Assembly: GCF_910591885.1 (NCBI RefSeq)
Contig: NC_063283.1
Location: 11,083,001-11,147,000 of the forward strand
Reading direction: 5' to 3'
DNA: 64,000 nucleotides
From: Bombus terrestris
Taxonomy: Eukaryota; Arthropoda; Insecta; Hymenoptera; Apidae
Position 1 is the stretch's first letter, and each line of letters opens with the position of its first letter. The notes beneath the pieces were generated by a model. The model searched no databases, was not told where the DNA came from, and saw only the letters and a program-made list of their open reading frames with translations. The position numbers and the translations under genes were made by a program. Shown here piece by piece: positions 12,863 through 24,900 of the stretch.

Positions 12863-13570
12863 ATGCGCATCCTTCAGACCAACTTGGGACGATCAAGACG
12901 AGGCAAGATCTGCTCTACCAAACCATTCGGCACAGCACAGTCGCCCTAATGGTGGTGGCCGAACCATACAGAGTTCTGGATGCTCCGGACTGAGTCGGAG
13001 ATACGGACGAAATCACGGACTGTCACTTGGATATCAACGCCAAGGGCGTTCGCTCATGGAGCCCTGCTGGAGCGCGGCAACGTATACGTCGCGGTTGAGT
13101 GGGCATGAATGATGGTGGTGGGCGGCGCGTATCAGTGGATGGACAGCGTTCGAAGAGTTCCTGAACGGGGTTGGTGACTGCGTCCGGCGGCGCCTTCCTC
13201 GACAGGTGCCCGTCCTGGGAGACTTCAACGCACACTCCTCGGAGTGGGGAAACCGCAGGTCCAACGCGCGTGGCCGTGCGCTGTCAGAATGGGCCGGGGA
13301 ACTCTGACCCATGTTGGTGAACAGGGGCTCGGCCAGCACCTGCGTTGCGTGGAGAGGGAGCTCCGTCGTTGACATCACACGGGCCTCCCCCGATGCATTC
13401 AGGCAGATTTCAGGCTGGAGAGTGGCCGAGGGGGTCAAGACACTCTTGGACCTCTACATATTCATGGAGGTGGTGATGGTCGCGGCCCGCCGAGAAGAGG
13501 ACGCGCGCGTCCACCACCAAGGTCGAAGATCAAGGAAAAGGACGACGATCTGCTTCGAGAGATCGCAATA
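12863..13570 (+). pseudogene. LINE ORF2 endonuclease region, broken
   Basis: An ATG at 12863 opens MRILQTNLGRS, the usual start of the endonuclease domain in R1-like ORF2, where the asparagine belongs to the active site. A later frame around 13200-13306 gives VPVLGDFNAHSSEWG; the GDFN-H-x-x-W signature carries catalytic residues of the family. Between them the frame shifts more than once, and a TGA ends the second block at 13307. A 13-base poly-C run lies just upstream at 12747-12759. The endonuclease nicks target DNA to prime reverse transcription. This copy cannot make it. Confidence 0.7.
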
Positions 13571-13835
13571 GTGGCTGCCTGGAACTGGCAGGTCTCGACG
13601 ACGCCGAGGGAAACAAGCGTGGAAGAGGAGGCTGAGAACTTCCGCCGAGTCATGACGACAATATGTGACACGTCCATGTCGCGAACTACGCTGGACACCG
13701 GGTGAAGCAGAGCCGTGTATTGGTGGACTCCCGACATCGCGGAGCTGAGGGCGAAATGTGTCGGGGCTCGAGGACGGTACCTGAGGGCCCGCCGCTGGCG
13801 AGGAAGAGGTCTCTCTGCGCTACCAAGCGTACCGC

Positions 13836-14890
13836 GTGCTACGGCGCTCGCTAAAAAAGGAGATCGAGATCGCGAAGGACAGTGCCTGGTCTGAACTGAA
13901 CGAAGCAGTCGAGTCCGACCCATGGGGAAGGCCATACAGGATGGTGACACGAAAACTTTGCGAACTCACGCGAAAGGCCCTCTGGCAACGACGAAGATGG
14001 GACCGGGGCTGCTGCTGCAGATCATCGGGACACTCCTCCCCCCGCAAGAAGACTGTGCGGCAGAACAGTCGCAGAAAACAACCTGGACGGTGGAGTGGAC
14101 AGACGACTGGGAAGTCACAGAGGAGGAGCTGTGGGAGGCCACCACAGAGAGTGGCCTCCCGCGACGTGGCGCAGGGCCCGGACGGAATCCCGGGCCGGAT
14201 CAGGGAGGACGTGATGGGGGTCATGGCTCCCAAACTTCGGCGCCTCTACACGAGATATCTGAGAGAGGGAGTCTACCTCCGGGCATGGCAGACGGCGAGG
14301 CTGGTCTTGCTGCGTAAAGAGGGCCGACCAGCGACTTCGTCGTCGGCGTACCGGTCGATATGCCTGCTGGACGAGGTCGGCAAGCTCCTCTAGAGAATGG
14401 TTGCCGCCCGTATGGAGCAAAACATGTTGGGGCGGGTGCCGCGTTGGCGCGAAAGCCAGTACGGCCTCCGGAAGGGACGCTCGACGGTGTCTCTGGACAT
14501 CGTCAACGCATTCAACTCCATGCCGTGGGACAGGATAGTGGAAGCCCTGGAACACTACGAGGTTCTCAGCTACCTCGTTCGACTGATCCGCGTCTACCTC
14601 GACGACAGGTGGGTATGCTACGCCAGCAGGGAGGGGCAGGAAAGGCAGCGCGTCGAGCGCGACGTTCCGCAGAGCTCGGTGTTGGGACCTATCCTGTGAA
14701 TCATCGCGTACGACGAGGTACTGCGTTGTCTGCTGCCTCCGGGTGCTACGCAGACGACACTCTGGTTTTGGTCGGGGGTCGCGGGTGGCACGAAACGTTG
14801 CGCATCGGCGAAATCGCAACGGCCTGCGCGATTCGTGTTGTGCGCGGACTAAGCCTGAGGGTCTCCGTTGCAAAGTTGGAAGCCATTTAG
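13836..14890 (+). pseudogene. LINE ORF2 reverse transcriptase region, broken
   Basis: Conserved reverse-transcriptase blocks appear in order across three frames: GPDGIPGRI (about 14177), LVLLRKEGRPATSSSAYRSI followed by CLLDEVGKLL (to about 14390), a stop, then ESQYGLRKGRST, LDIVNAFNSMPWDRI and VERDVPQSSVLGPIL (to about 14696), a second stop, and after a frameshift CYADDTLVLVGG with the catalytic aspartates at 14753-14758. The enzyme copies LINE RNA at the nicked target. The two stops and at least two frameshifts make it non-functional, although the motif residues themselves survive well. Confidence 0.85.
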
Positions 14891-15863
14891 TTCTACGACT
14901 AGAGCAGGCGAGGGACTCCTCCGTCCCATTTGAGCATAAGCATGGCAGGCGAAACCATCGGCGTGGGATCGCGGATGAAACACGTGGGTCTCGTCATCGA
15001 CAGCTAGTGGACGTTCGAGCCGCACTTCGACTTCCTGATTCTGAAGGTGTCGGTGGCTGCCAACGCCTTGTGTGCCTGCTGCCGAATATCGGCGCGGCGA
15101 GAGTCGCGATGCGCCAACTATACGAGGGCGTTCGGTCCCGAATGATGTACGGGGCCCCGGTATGGGTGGACGATCTGTTGGCGAGTCGTCGCAGCATCCT
15201 GCTTCTCAGGAGGTTGCACAGAGTAACCGCGATCAGAATCGTTAGGGGATACCGAACGGTGTCCCCTATGCGCGTCGACGATCGTTTTGGCCGCGTCTTC
15301 CCCGTGGGAGCTTCGGGCATTGGTGCTCAAGAGGAGATATACCCATATGAAAGTGTGGGACCCGGGAGAGGATTCAACCGAACAAGGGAAACGACCTAGG
15401 AACCCCCGAGAAGGACGCGTGGGACCAGTGGCGATCCCAGCTGATCAATAAGGGAGGCGAACATCGAGGCTTGGAGGCGGTCCTCCCAAATGGGGAGACA
15501 TGGAGAAGCCGCCGCGGCCTCCCGCTCACCTACAGGATGACCCAGGTGCTTACGGGACACGGTGTGTGCAGCGAGCGCCTGATAAAAATCGGACGGGAGA
15601 CGACGGACATCTGCAACCACTGCGAGGAGGGCAGGGACACGGTGCAGCACACGCTAGAATTTTGCCCGGCGTGGGACCTGTCCCGCTACACTCTATGTCA
15701 CGTCATAGGAGAGAGATTGGCCCCCTCGGCGATCGTAGAAGCGATGCTGAGCGGGCCGCAGAAATACGAGGCTCGCAAAGGAGCGGACAGAAGGAGAGAA
15801 AAAGAGAAACTCTCACCCTTGCAGGATAACGCGATGGAGGGGGGTGGCGGTCAGGCGCCCTAG
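14891..15863 (+). pseudogene. LINE ORF2 C-terminal region with Cys/His motif
   Basis: After the reverse transcriptase the reading continues through about 14990-15340, where RSRMMYGAPVWVDDL and RIVRGYRTVS are recognisable R1-type ORF2 sequence. It then passes into a frame open from 15471 to 15863 containing LTGHG, IGRETTDICNHCEEGRDT and HTLEFCPAW. The C-x2-C-x8-H-x4-C motif (15612-15665) is the usual C-terminal zinc-knuckle-like motif of R1/I-group LINEs and is intact here. The open frame ends 50 bp before the presumed 3' end. Confidence 0.75.
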
Positions 15864-15915
15864 AGCCGATTCAACGCCATCCCAACGGACTGCGATTAGA
15901 ATGGGGGGATAATAC

Positions 15916-18900
15916 ATTATAATATAACAATCGTTATATTTTATGCAACAAAATAATATAATCAAATTTTACGTAAATTCGTGGTACGAATAAAGCCAAA
16001 GAGACTATATGTACAAGTTTCGAAACGACACGATTTATCTTCCAAAATGTTTCACGATGATAACGCTCTACCGAGTTCCTTTCAAAGGATTCTTCAAAAT
16101 CCATTTTGGATATCCAACGAGAGAAAAGAGTTAGGATAAAAAATTCGTATTAACTTCAAGGAACAGCAACAGAAATCGCCAACACACTTGCTACGTCGCG
16201 TGGAAGTCCTCCTGAAAAGTTTGCCATGCCGATGGCGGCACGACAACTTCCGCATATAATCTGGATCAAGACCTGTAGATCGTAAAATCAGGGACGATAC
16301 GATGGATCGAATCGTTATCGTTACATACGTATACAACATTGTCTCATCATTGTACGCAACGGATATTTTTTACGTGATACGAATTACTTAAAAACGAAAC
16401 TACAAATTGGCTTAAAAAATGATACTGATAAATAGATGCTTCGTGCATCTTGAATATTTTCGAAATCGTAATTATTCATTATATGTACACGTATACGTTC
16501 GTCGACTTGTGACTCATCACAGGGGCATCGAATTTGAATCTGAAACATTCCGATAAAATATAAATGGCGTAAATGCGTAAAAAAATCGTTTCACAGCATG
16601 ATTTAGACGAAAAAAAAGAGCAAAAGAGAAACAAATTTTTTAACGATACGTTTTCTCGGCATTGCGAAAGCATGAAAAACTCGAGGCGTGGAAATATTTC
16701 GTGAGCTTTAGTCACTCGAGATGGCCAAGTGGCTTCGAGGGGTGAAATTTTTGAGAGGCCACGTCTCTTCACGTCCCCAAGATGGAACAATGGACTTCTC
16801 GATTCTCGACGAGCGTCTCTTACCGTCGACCCGTTCATTGCGTTGGCCCCTTTTGTACTGGAAACAATGGATACCGTGACTGGGAGAAGACCTCCTTGGT
16901 CGTGTCGTGTTGCAATTTCTCGTTTACCCTTTTCGCGTGCACCGCGTCCTGATTCACTTAAAATCCCTTCGAGAGATACCCAACAATTCGATTCCTGTCG
17001 AACAATCGAGAAACTTGTGGCTACCCGCGGATTCCGCGCTAATCGTGTAACTTGCTCCGACTCGATGATTCGGACTAAAGTTGCACAGCGAAATTACGAG
17101 AAAAAGATAGTTGTATCGGTGAAACATTAGGAAAGTAAAATCGCGAGGATCGATTGTGTTATATATATTTATCATTTTTTATTTTAGCCAGTCGTTGGAT
17201 TATTTTACAAAAATATTATAATACAAATAAAGATATAGTGACGGAGCTTGGCAATTCTTATTTTGATGGATTGCAGGGCCAGGGTTAAGGTAAAGGATAA
17301 AGGATAAAGGATAAAGATGGAGATCGGCTCGGGACAAGACATACGGCTGGCTTTCACAAAAACAGTAGAACCGTTTGCATTAATCTCGAGCTTGTATTTT
17401 CAATTTTGGAAGTACAAAATAAAAACAGAGATACAATTCCCATATAATTATGTTGCATCGGTTACATAATTTCGAATCGATGTCCATGTCTTCGACAGAT
17501 TCGTCGAACGTTCGAGCAGCGTCGATAATTAGCCTAATGACAAAACGGCGGCGCATTGCAAACAGATGGGAGATTTGGCTGGTGGTACGCGTTATTTCCG
17601 TTCAATTACGTCATTTGATCGAAGCCTGGAAACATTTGCGAAGCCTGGCTGCTTCGTCCGTTTTACGTTTCCCCGATTCACCCTCTCCCCCTCTCTACCA
17701 ATATCCGGTGATTACAAGCTCGCGGTTTAAGATCAACTAACCGAAACGCGAACCGTGTCGTCCAATTTAGATCGATGAACATCGTACTTCCATGTTTAAC
17801 GTGTTTCTCCTCTTTCTTTCTACGATAAATCAGCTTTCCTCGTTCTAATTGTATATTATAGTAATCGTGTAATGTGACCAAATTCACTACTTTCTAAATA
17901 CAATTAAAGGAAAATAATTTTACAAAGTTTACGCTATACATGTATGTACATGCTTCCATCGAGGATTTTGGAAATCCTTCTCGATAAATGCAATTTATCT
18001 TACTATGAAATCTGATGGAGATGTGACGCCGATGAAATCGAAGAAGAACGAGCGATCAAGAATATCAATTACGTTCTCTAATACGAAATATTCGAATCTC
18101 GTTATCGTCTAATTTCAATCTTTCTTTAACATTTATTATCTCCTAATTCAAATCATTCCACGTACGCGTATCTTCAAAATGACTCTCTCAATTCAACTTA
18201 CGTTTACTTTAATTCAATGTATCTTCGTCCTCTAACTTGCATTTATAATTAGCGATTTATACGTAATTTCGAAACTGGCGTCTAATCGCCAATTTCCCAG
18301 TCGAAAATACCGCGTCACAACTATTCGCGTATCTCGTTGAAGAAGGTTATTCCAACAGAGTCACGTTGCACCGATAAAATTCAGCTTGATTCCGTCATGC
18401 ACTTTTGACCGATGATCCGTACTTGTTACTTTCGGCTGCCAGTTTCGCCTGTCCACTGTTAATCCGTTCCACCCCTGCGAGCAAGGGTTGGCAATGGTCG
18501 TGACGCAATAGCTCGTGTTCCCTTTACTCGGTTTATCGAGGTTGGTTTAACGTCGTGTCGTCAACCAAGTCGCCGCGTGATTTTTCCGCTCGTAGCCGCG
18601 TGCATTATGATGCCCACCACTGGATAACGAAGCGTAATGGCGGCCACGATTCGATTAACCCTCGCAGGGCTTTACCGGCCAATCTAGGAAATTTGTTCGC
18701 GCGTCACGGCTCCATGAAAATCCAACCAGCCCGATAACAGAATCTCCGAATATGGCTGGAAATATCGTGTAGGATATCGGAAATATCGGTGTCTTGAAAT
18801 TTGCAAATTTTTATTATGTTTGTTTCGACCGGATAACAAGAAAATTGTTCAAGTTATTGGTACGTACGATATAATACCGCGACGCTAATCACAATACTTT

Positions 18901-21900
18901 AAATTAATGGTAACCTCGTGCTAATTATTAAATTAGACTAAATACAGGCTCACATCGACATTTGAATGCACAATTATCTCGCTATGGGTTGCTCTGTACG
19001 ATATAAAAGGGGAGAATTTATATATTCCGTTGCTTATTCCGTCAGGATACCAACCATTTATCGTAACTTAAAGCTAAGGACATACGTAAACAATTTTTCC
19101 GTAACTATAACGTTTAATTGTACAATAGATTTAAAAAAAAAGGAAAAGAAAAAAGAAGATATCGCCCTCGTTGTACACACTCACTCCGTCGTAGCTTCAT
19201 GACTATGGGACACGTGGTCAGCGGCCACGAATCATCGGAAACGAATGAACAGAGGAATAGCGAGGATTGGAGAATACGAGCAGCGAATGTCAATGAGGCT
19301 TATTAAAGTCAATATCGAGTGTGTACGATTTTCGTTTGTCGCGTATAGTCCAACATAACGTGGTCGTGGATATGTGTACCGAATCGAGAGAAAAGGAAGC
19401 CGCGAAATTTTCGTTAATTAAATGGGAAGAGAACGACCATGGCTTAGGTTACGCAGAATTTCCAGCACGCTCATCGCGCACCTACCTGTTTTTTCCGTTA
19501 TTTTCTTTTTACCTCTACGTTTTAGTTTTTCCTGCACACGCTGGCTGAGTTTGTTAGCCGAAGCGCAAGCGAAACAGGACGAATCAAATCTAAAAAATCT
19601 CGGACTAACGTATGCAAGTTACTTTTTTGTTATCGTTTAGCGGAGGTTCTCGCGATGTCAACTATCGGATTTAATAATAATTTCGAGTATTTTTCGTTGG
19701 AAAAAGAAAGATGTAAAATAATCTTTCCGTAGTGAAAATGAAAAGGCTGAATTTTTTATCAAAAAGGAAACAGAAAATTCACGAAAGAATAGAACAAGTG
19801 GCGGGTTTCCACCGAAATCACGTGTGACCACAATTGTGACCAGTTGCTAAGCCACGAGTCATCAGCCGCGTAGCAACACACTGAATCGTGTCGCCACGCT
19901 GTCGAAAATTCGCTCAAAAATTCGCTTCACTAATTTTATTTCTCATTCCTCCAGTCACCTTTCTCGTCGTTCTTCTATCAAAAGCACACGAAATCAACTA
20001 ACGCTCAATTTTCACCTACCGATATCCGTTTTTCTCGTTATCTCTCTTTATCTATATTTATTCGCCCGAACCTGTCGCGTAATATTCGATGTATTCCGTA
20101 GTCATCAAACTCGGCATTCTTCCATTAAATTTAATTAATGTAATCGGTCGACGAGTGGAAATTAACAAAGTTAAACTTGCTCGAACCGGCTCTTTTACAT
20201 ATTGTTCGTGATCTTTTAACATTATTTTCGTTCTCGTTATATTTTTATTTACTTTTTTATAGATTTGGATCGATCAGGCAATTTGAGGTGAAAAGAGGTA
20301 AAATTTTTTCACAGCTATGGCAAGAACATCGAATTTTCGATATTTGATCGTAAAGATCCGTTCGTCTGTTCGATTACCGAACTGCATCGTACGTAAACGA
20401 TTCATAGAATTCATACGACGAATCAAACATGGAACACGAAGAAAATTAGGGAGGGTCGAAGTGTGGTGGTCGCGTCGCTAGAGGGGGCTACTTCTGGCGG
20501 AGTAGCGCGTGAACACGTAATTATAGCGGCACACGTAGGAGAAACCCGTGTACGACGCAATCACAGGGTCGTCTATTGCTGTCTGGCCATTCGCAAATAT
20601 TGACATTCGAGCACAACGTCCAGCGTTAGGACCACGTACCGGCTATCTCCGGTCAATTGGGTTAATTGAATTGCAGGTCGACGCCATTGGAAAACGCGTC
20701 CGGAACAATCCACAAATTATCGCGAACGCGCCATCCAGATCGTTACAATTTTTCTCCTTTCTCTTCTATCTGGAAGAAATTTGACAAACTCGTTCGATTT
20801 GCGCGGTTCGATAACTTGTATCCTATTATGTTTTACACTATTATAAATTGTGGTGCAAATTTGTTGAATACTTCAACGATCGCAACTCGTATCCATAATA
20901 CGACACTAAATCTAACGAAATCTAGGATCTAGAAATATGTAGAGAGTATTTTTTTAAGAATAGACATCGGGGACAGAAATAAAAAAATGTTCGGTTATAG
21001 TCAATGATACGACGTATCGTACATGTCGAAAATCATCCATCTATCAAATTCATCGAATCGGTTGGTCGGTCTATTAAAAATTATCGTCCAATTTCATTCA
21101 AATTTTTCCAAATTGTTATTACGATCAACTTGTAAAGCAAATAATTCTAAAAATGTACACATTTTATTTTAATCCTAAAAACCTAGGTCAATGCAAGAAC
21201 GTATGTCAATGCATGTACGTAGCGATGGAGTATAGAAACGATAGCAAGCGATTCGCGGCGATTTCGATAAACAGTCCTCTCTCACACAGATCAAATACGT
21301 ATACGTTCAGTAAAGTTGCCGCAATGTGTTATCGCATACCACTGGCTTATTATATCAAGCTAAACTACCTCAACTACAGATCCAAGCATTTCAACAAAAT
21401 GCCTAATTTCTCTGTTTTCTACTTCTTTATAACGTTTCGTTCAATCTTACCTTCGTAAGATTAGAACTTGAAACGCCAAACTTTTTAATAAACTTATGGC
21501 TATCATTTCTGAAATATTAATTTATATTATCGAAATATTCTTGGCTTCTAAATGAATAACGACCGTTGAGTAAAAATCGGAATTTCTGATATGTTCAAGA
21601 TACTGATGTTTCGTTAATTAATTTTACAACGTTAATGGTTAAAGTTGTGATCACAGTGAGATTATCAAACGATATGCGTTGTATCAAATTTTTTGTATAG
21701 ATATAACAGAAACAGTTACTACTCAACAAATTGTTTCAAGAAACGTAGGCTTGAATAAAAAATCGCAAGTAAATTAATTTTTGTTCCATTCTATGGTGAA
21801 ATAATAAAGAATCCATAGAAAAGTCATTTACTTGTTTCAACCAACTAACATGTTACTAACTAAATATATAGAATGTACATATGTATGTGTGTATACATTT

Positions 21901-24900
21901 TCTAAATATTTTATTCAAATAATGTACAAGCCTGCAAAGTACATTTTCATACGACTGTAATATGTTGGTAACCATTCTTTCCAAAACTTGTGAGCAAATT
22001 CACGGTCTGGCGAAATGAAACAAACGCCGTTATTAAGGACAAGTATACCCGTAGTAAGCGTTGTAGAGAGGAGAATCTTGTCCGAGTATCCGTGTGCGGC
22101 CCTATGCCGGCCAACTTCTCCACAGACGTTCCGTAGTTAATAATACCTTGTTAAGTGGCCGGCCTTGTTCAGTGCACTTAAGTCATGCATACTGTATGCG
22201 AGAGCGTGCAATATAGGTACAGGCTCGAAATTACCGCCTTGATTTACGTCAATATTATCGTGGACGCGCGCGTGGAAACGCGAGCCTCGACGAAAGTTGC
22301 GACCCAACAGAATGTAAATTGGACCGAAAGGTATCTCTCTGATCTACATACGTTTATGTAGATAGATGGTCCATTTCAAAAGGATGTTTTGTTTCCTCTA
22401 GGGCAAACTTTCGTACCTTTCAGTCGTTGAGCGTGGTTGAGGGTAGTTTCAAGTTTCAATAACCAAGTTGACCATGGTTCTGCCCAGTTGCTAAGAAATC
22501 GTTTGATATTTTACTTATCTCCAACGTTCATCGTGCTTTCTAGTTGTTTGTTTTCATTCACTTTATATATATAAGGTCTTTGATCGTTCACACTTGAATT
22601 ACTCTTCGCGAGAAGATGGAGTTGTTCGTTTCTCTATGTCGAATATGGCAAAATACGACGAGTTCTTTTCGGCAACTCGACAATCTTGAAGCAATACATA
22701 TATACTTGACCTTGCGTCCTTGCTTCAAAGAGGAAATCCCTTCGAAGATCCAATATTTAGACGATACGATTGCAAGAATGAGATCGGAATAACGTAAGCA
22801 TAAGATATAGAAAAATAGATAAAAATTAAAGAACAAGATGCGAAATACATACTTGCTACACATTTCGTTTACTATTTAACGAATCGCGGTATTTTTGTTC
22901 CAAATATCTGTTCTACCAAGCATTCGTGTGTTTTTATTTTTCATAAAAATGAATTCTTCTTTCCTTTGGGTAAAGATCCTTAAAACCTTAAGCTTAAGAT
23001 CCTTAAAACCGAATAGTCAAACATCTTTTACTATCCTTTTTAGATAGATGTTAACCTGTTTACATTTATACAAGATAAATCATTACGTAAAATACAGACA
23101 TACGATTAGGTAACTTGGAAGAGACACCGTGTCATAGAGGATTAATCGGACTTTAGCCGGTTAACGAATTGCTGTGCAACTAGGCGTCGACAGTCAAGGT
23201 GTATTCAGGCATCGATCAATCAACGACTTGCGAGGAAACGAAACTTGGTGGAGAACGGAAAGGCTTTCAGCCTTCAGGGCAATAGCTAGCACAAAGTTCA
23301 CCAAGTCAATCATCGGACATATACATATGTACGTGTATCCGATGGAGACGATACCAACGATGTTTGCAGTGAATATTCCAGTGAATATTCCAGTGAGTAT
23401 TCCAGTATGGTTCAAGGTGTAATCTCGTAAATGTGGTTTCTTCGCAAAAAACTAACCCTTGTCCTGCTTTTAACAAATTATTGAAAAATTGGAAACAAGT
23501 GAAACAATAGTGTTGTCGTCCTTTAATGAGAAATTTCTATAATCATGAAATAACGAGTTAATAGAAGCAAATAGGTTTCTGATAAGTCGATTTTAACTCC
23601 TTCAAATACATATATGTAAATGTAATATAATATAATTTCAACAAAAATTTAGCAATTTAGAGAAACGGGGCAAATCAGAGAAAATATTTAGCCTAAACAA
23701 GCGCATAATATCAAAATCAATACCAATCGATATCGATATCGCCTTCGGTTTTCACCTTATAATCAGCTTAACTTACTATAATAATAACCTTATAATATAA
23801 TATAACCTATATGATATATAATAATAACCTTAACTGACTCCGTTTTCCGGTTTGGAAGAAAGGCAGGTTGCTTCCAAAGGAACGAAGGAATAAAATATTT
23901 GCCATCCTTCGATGAATATAGCCAGCAATAACTGGCCAGCTTAATAACGAACAGCGTAGCCGATTAATGGAAGGCTAGATGAGCTTTTGCAACTTCATTG
24001 TGCCGCTCTTTCCGCCACCATTGTACTCACCGATCCATTATGACGGTCTGAAAAGATCAACCGCAATCACTGCCTGCTTGAAAGCTCGATCGCTTGGTTT
24101 CAAACCAAGTCGTGCAATTAGCTAATCGAACGGTGGTTAGCCGATGCTTTTTCGATCGATAATAGGCAGAAATGGAAGCTTCGAGGTGGTACGGTGTCGT
24201 CATCCAGTTTGGATGTTGGGGGTGTTAAAAGGAAGGCAAAGGCCTCAAGTTTCGAATCGTTGTAAGAAAGAGGCGAGTGTCGCTTGTTTTACTCTTTTTT
24301 ATAGCCAAACTGTCTTAAGTCAAAAGTCTTTGTTTTTTCATATGAAAGGATATCCTAAATGTCTGACAAGCTATTTTAACGAAATTACTCAAAAATAATC
24401 CTGAGAAATCTGGAGAAACGAGACCTTTCTTTTATCAAATAACGTAAAAAATGTTTAATTTTTCATCTTCTTAAGTCTACACGATATCAAGTTACAGGTA
24501 TTAGCTTTTCTTGCCCTTAACTAAAATAAAATTTTACTCCTCCGAGCGAATAGAGCAATTACGAGAGGCGAACCTTTGGTAACGACTCTTGGCGCAACAT
24601 GGATCAAGATCGAGAGAAATTGAATCGAGATGTAGGTAGCTCGTCAGCGTGAAACGCGACTCTAACGCGGCTCTGACTCGGCTAGTACCTTATGGAGAGC
24701 GTCGACGCGATGCGACACGAACTTGATTAAAGAATCGAAGGAATCGACGCCGACGCGACGCACGCCTCGAAAACGGTGGCAAGATCGATCCGTGTTCCTG
24801 GTAAACGAACAAAGGCGACGATAAGCAAGCAATCTCAAATTCGTTGGTGGCGCGGCACGGCGTTACGTTAATATTTACGTTGCACGCTCGAACGCGATCC

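Larger units (their letters stand above)
10370..15915 (+). mobile_element. R1-clade non-LTR retrotransposon (LINE), decayed copy
   Basis: This GC-rich block, sharply different from its AT-rich flanks, contains in order a gag-like ORF with CCHC zinc knuckles, an apurinic-type endonuclease region, a reverse transcriptase with the catalytic YADD motif, and a C-terminal cysteine/histidine motif. No RNase H domain is seen. This order fits the R1 clade of LINEs. All reading frames carry stops and frameshifts, so the copy is dead. The flanks are not 28S rDNA, so it is a dispersed relative rather than a target-site R1. The 5' end is placed where composition changes and the 3' end after the GGGGGG near 15905. 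No clean target duplication was found, so both ends are approximate. Confidence 0.85.

Noticed and set aside
16729..17130. 133-codon plus-strand open frame
   Set aside because: Starts at a non-ATG codon and has no recognisable motif. A shorter frame from the ATG at 16719 is also open, which points to composition rather than coding.
20485..20505. CTCF-like sequence CTAGAGGGGGC
   Set aside because: Only a partial match to the motif; the GGC core is preceded by too many mismatches to report as a site.
22556..22600. TATA-like CTTTATATATATAAGG as a promoter
   Set aside because: Such strings are expected by chance in AT-rich DNA, and no exon or start site lies downstream.
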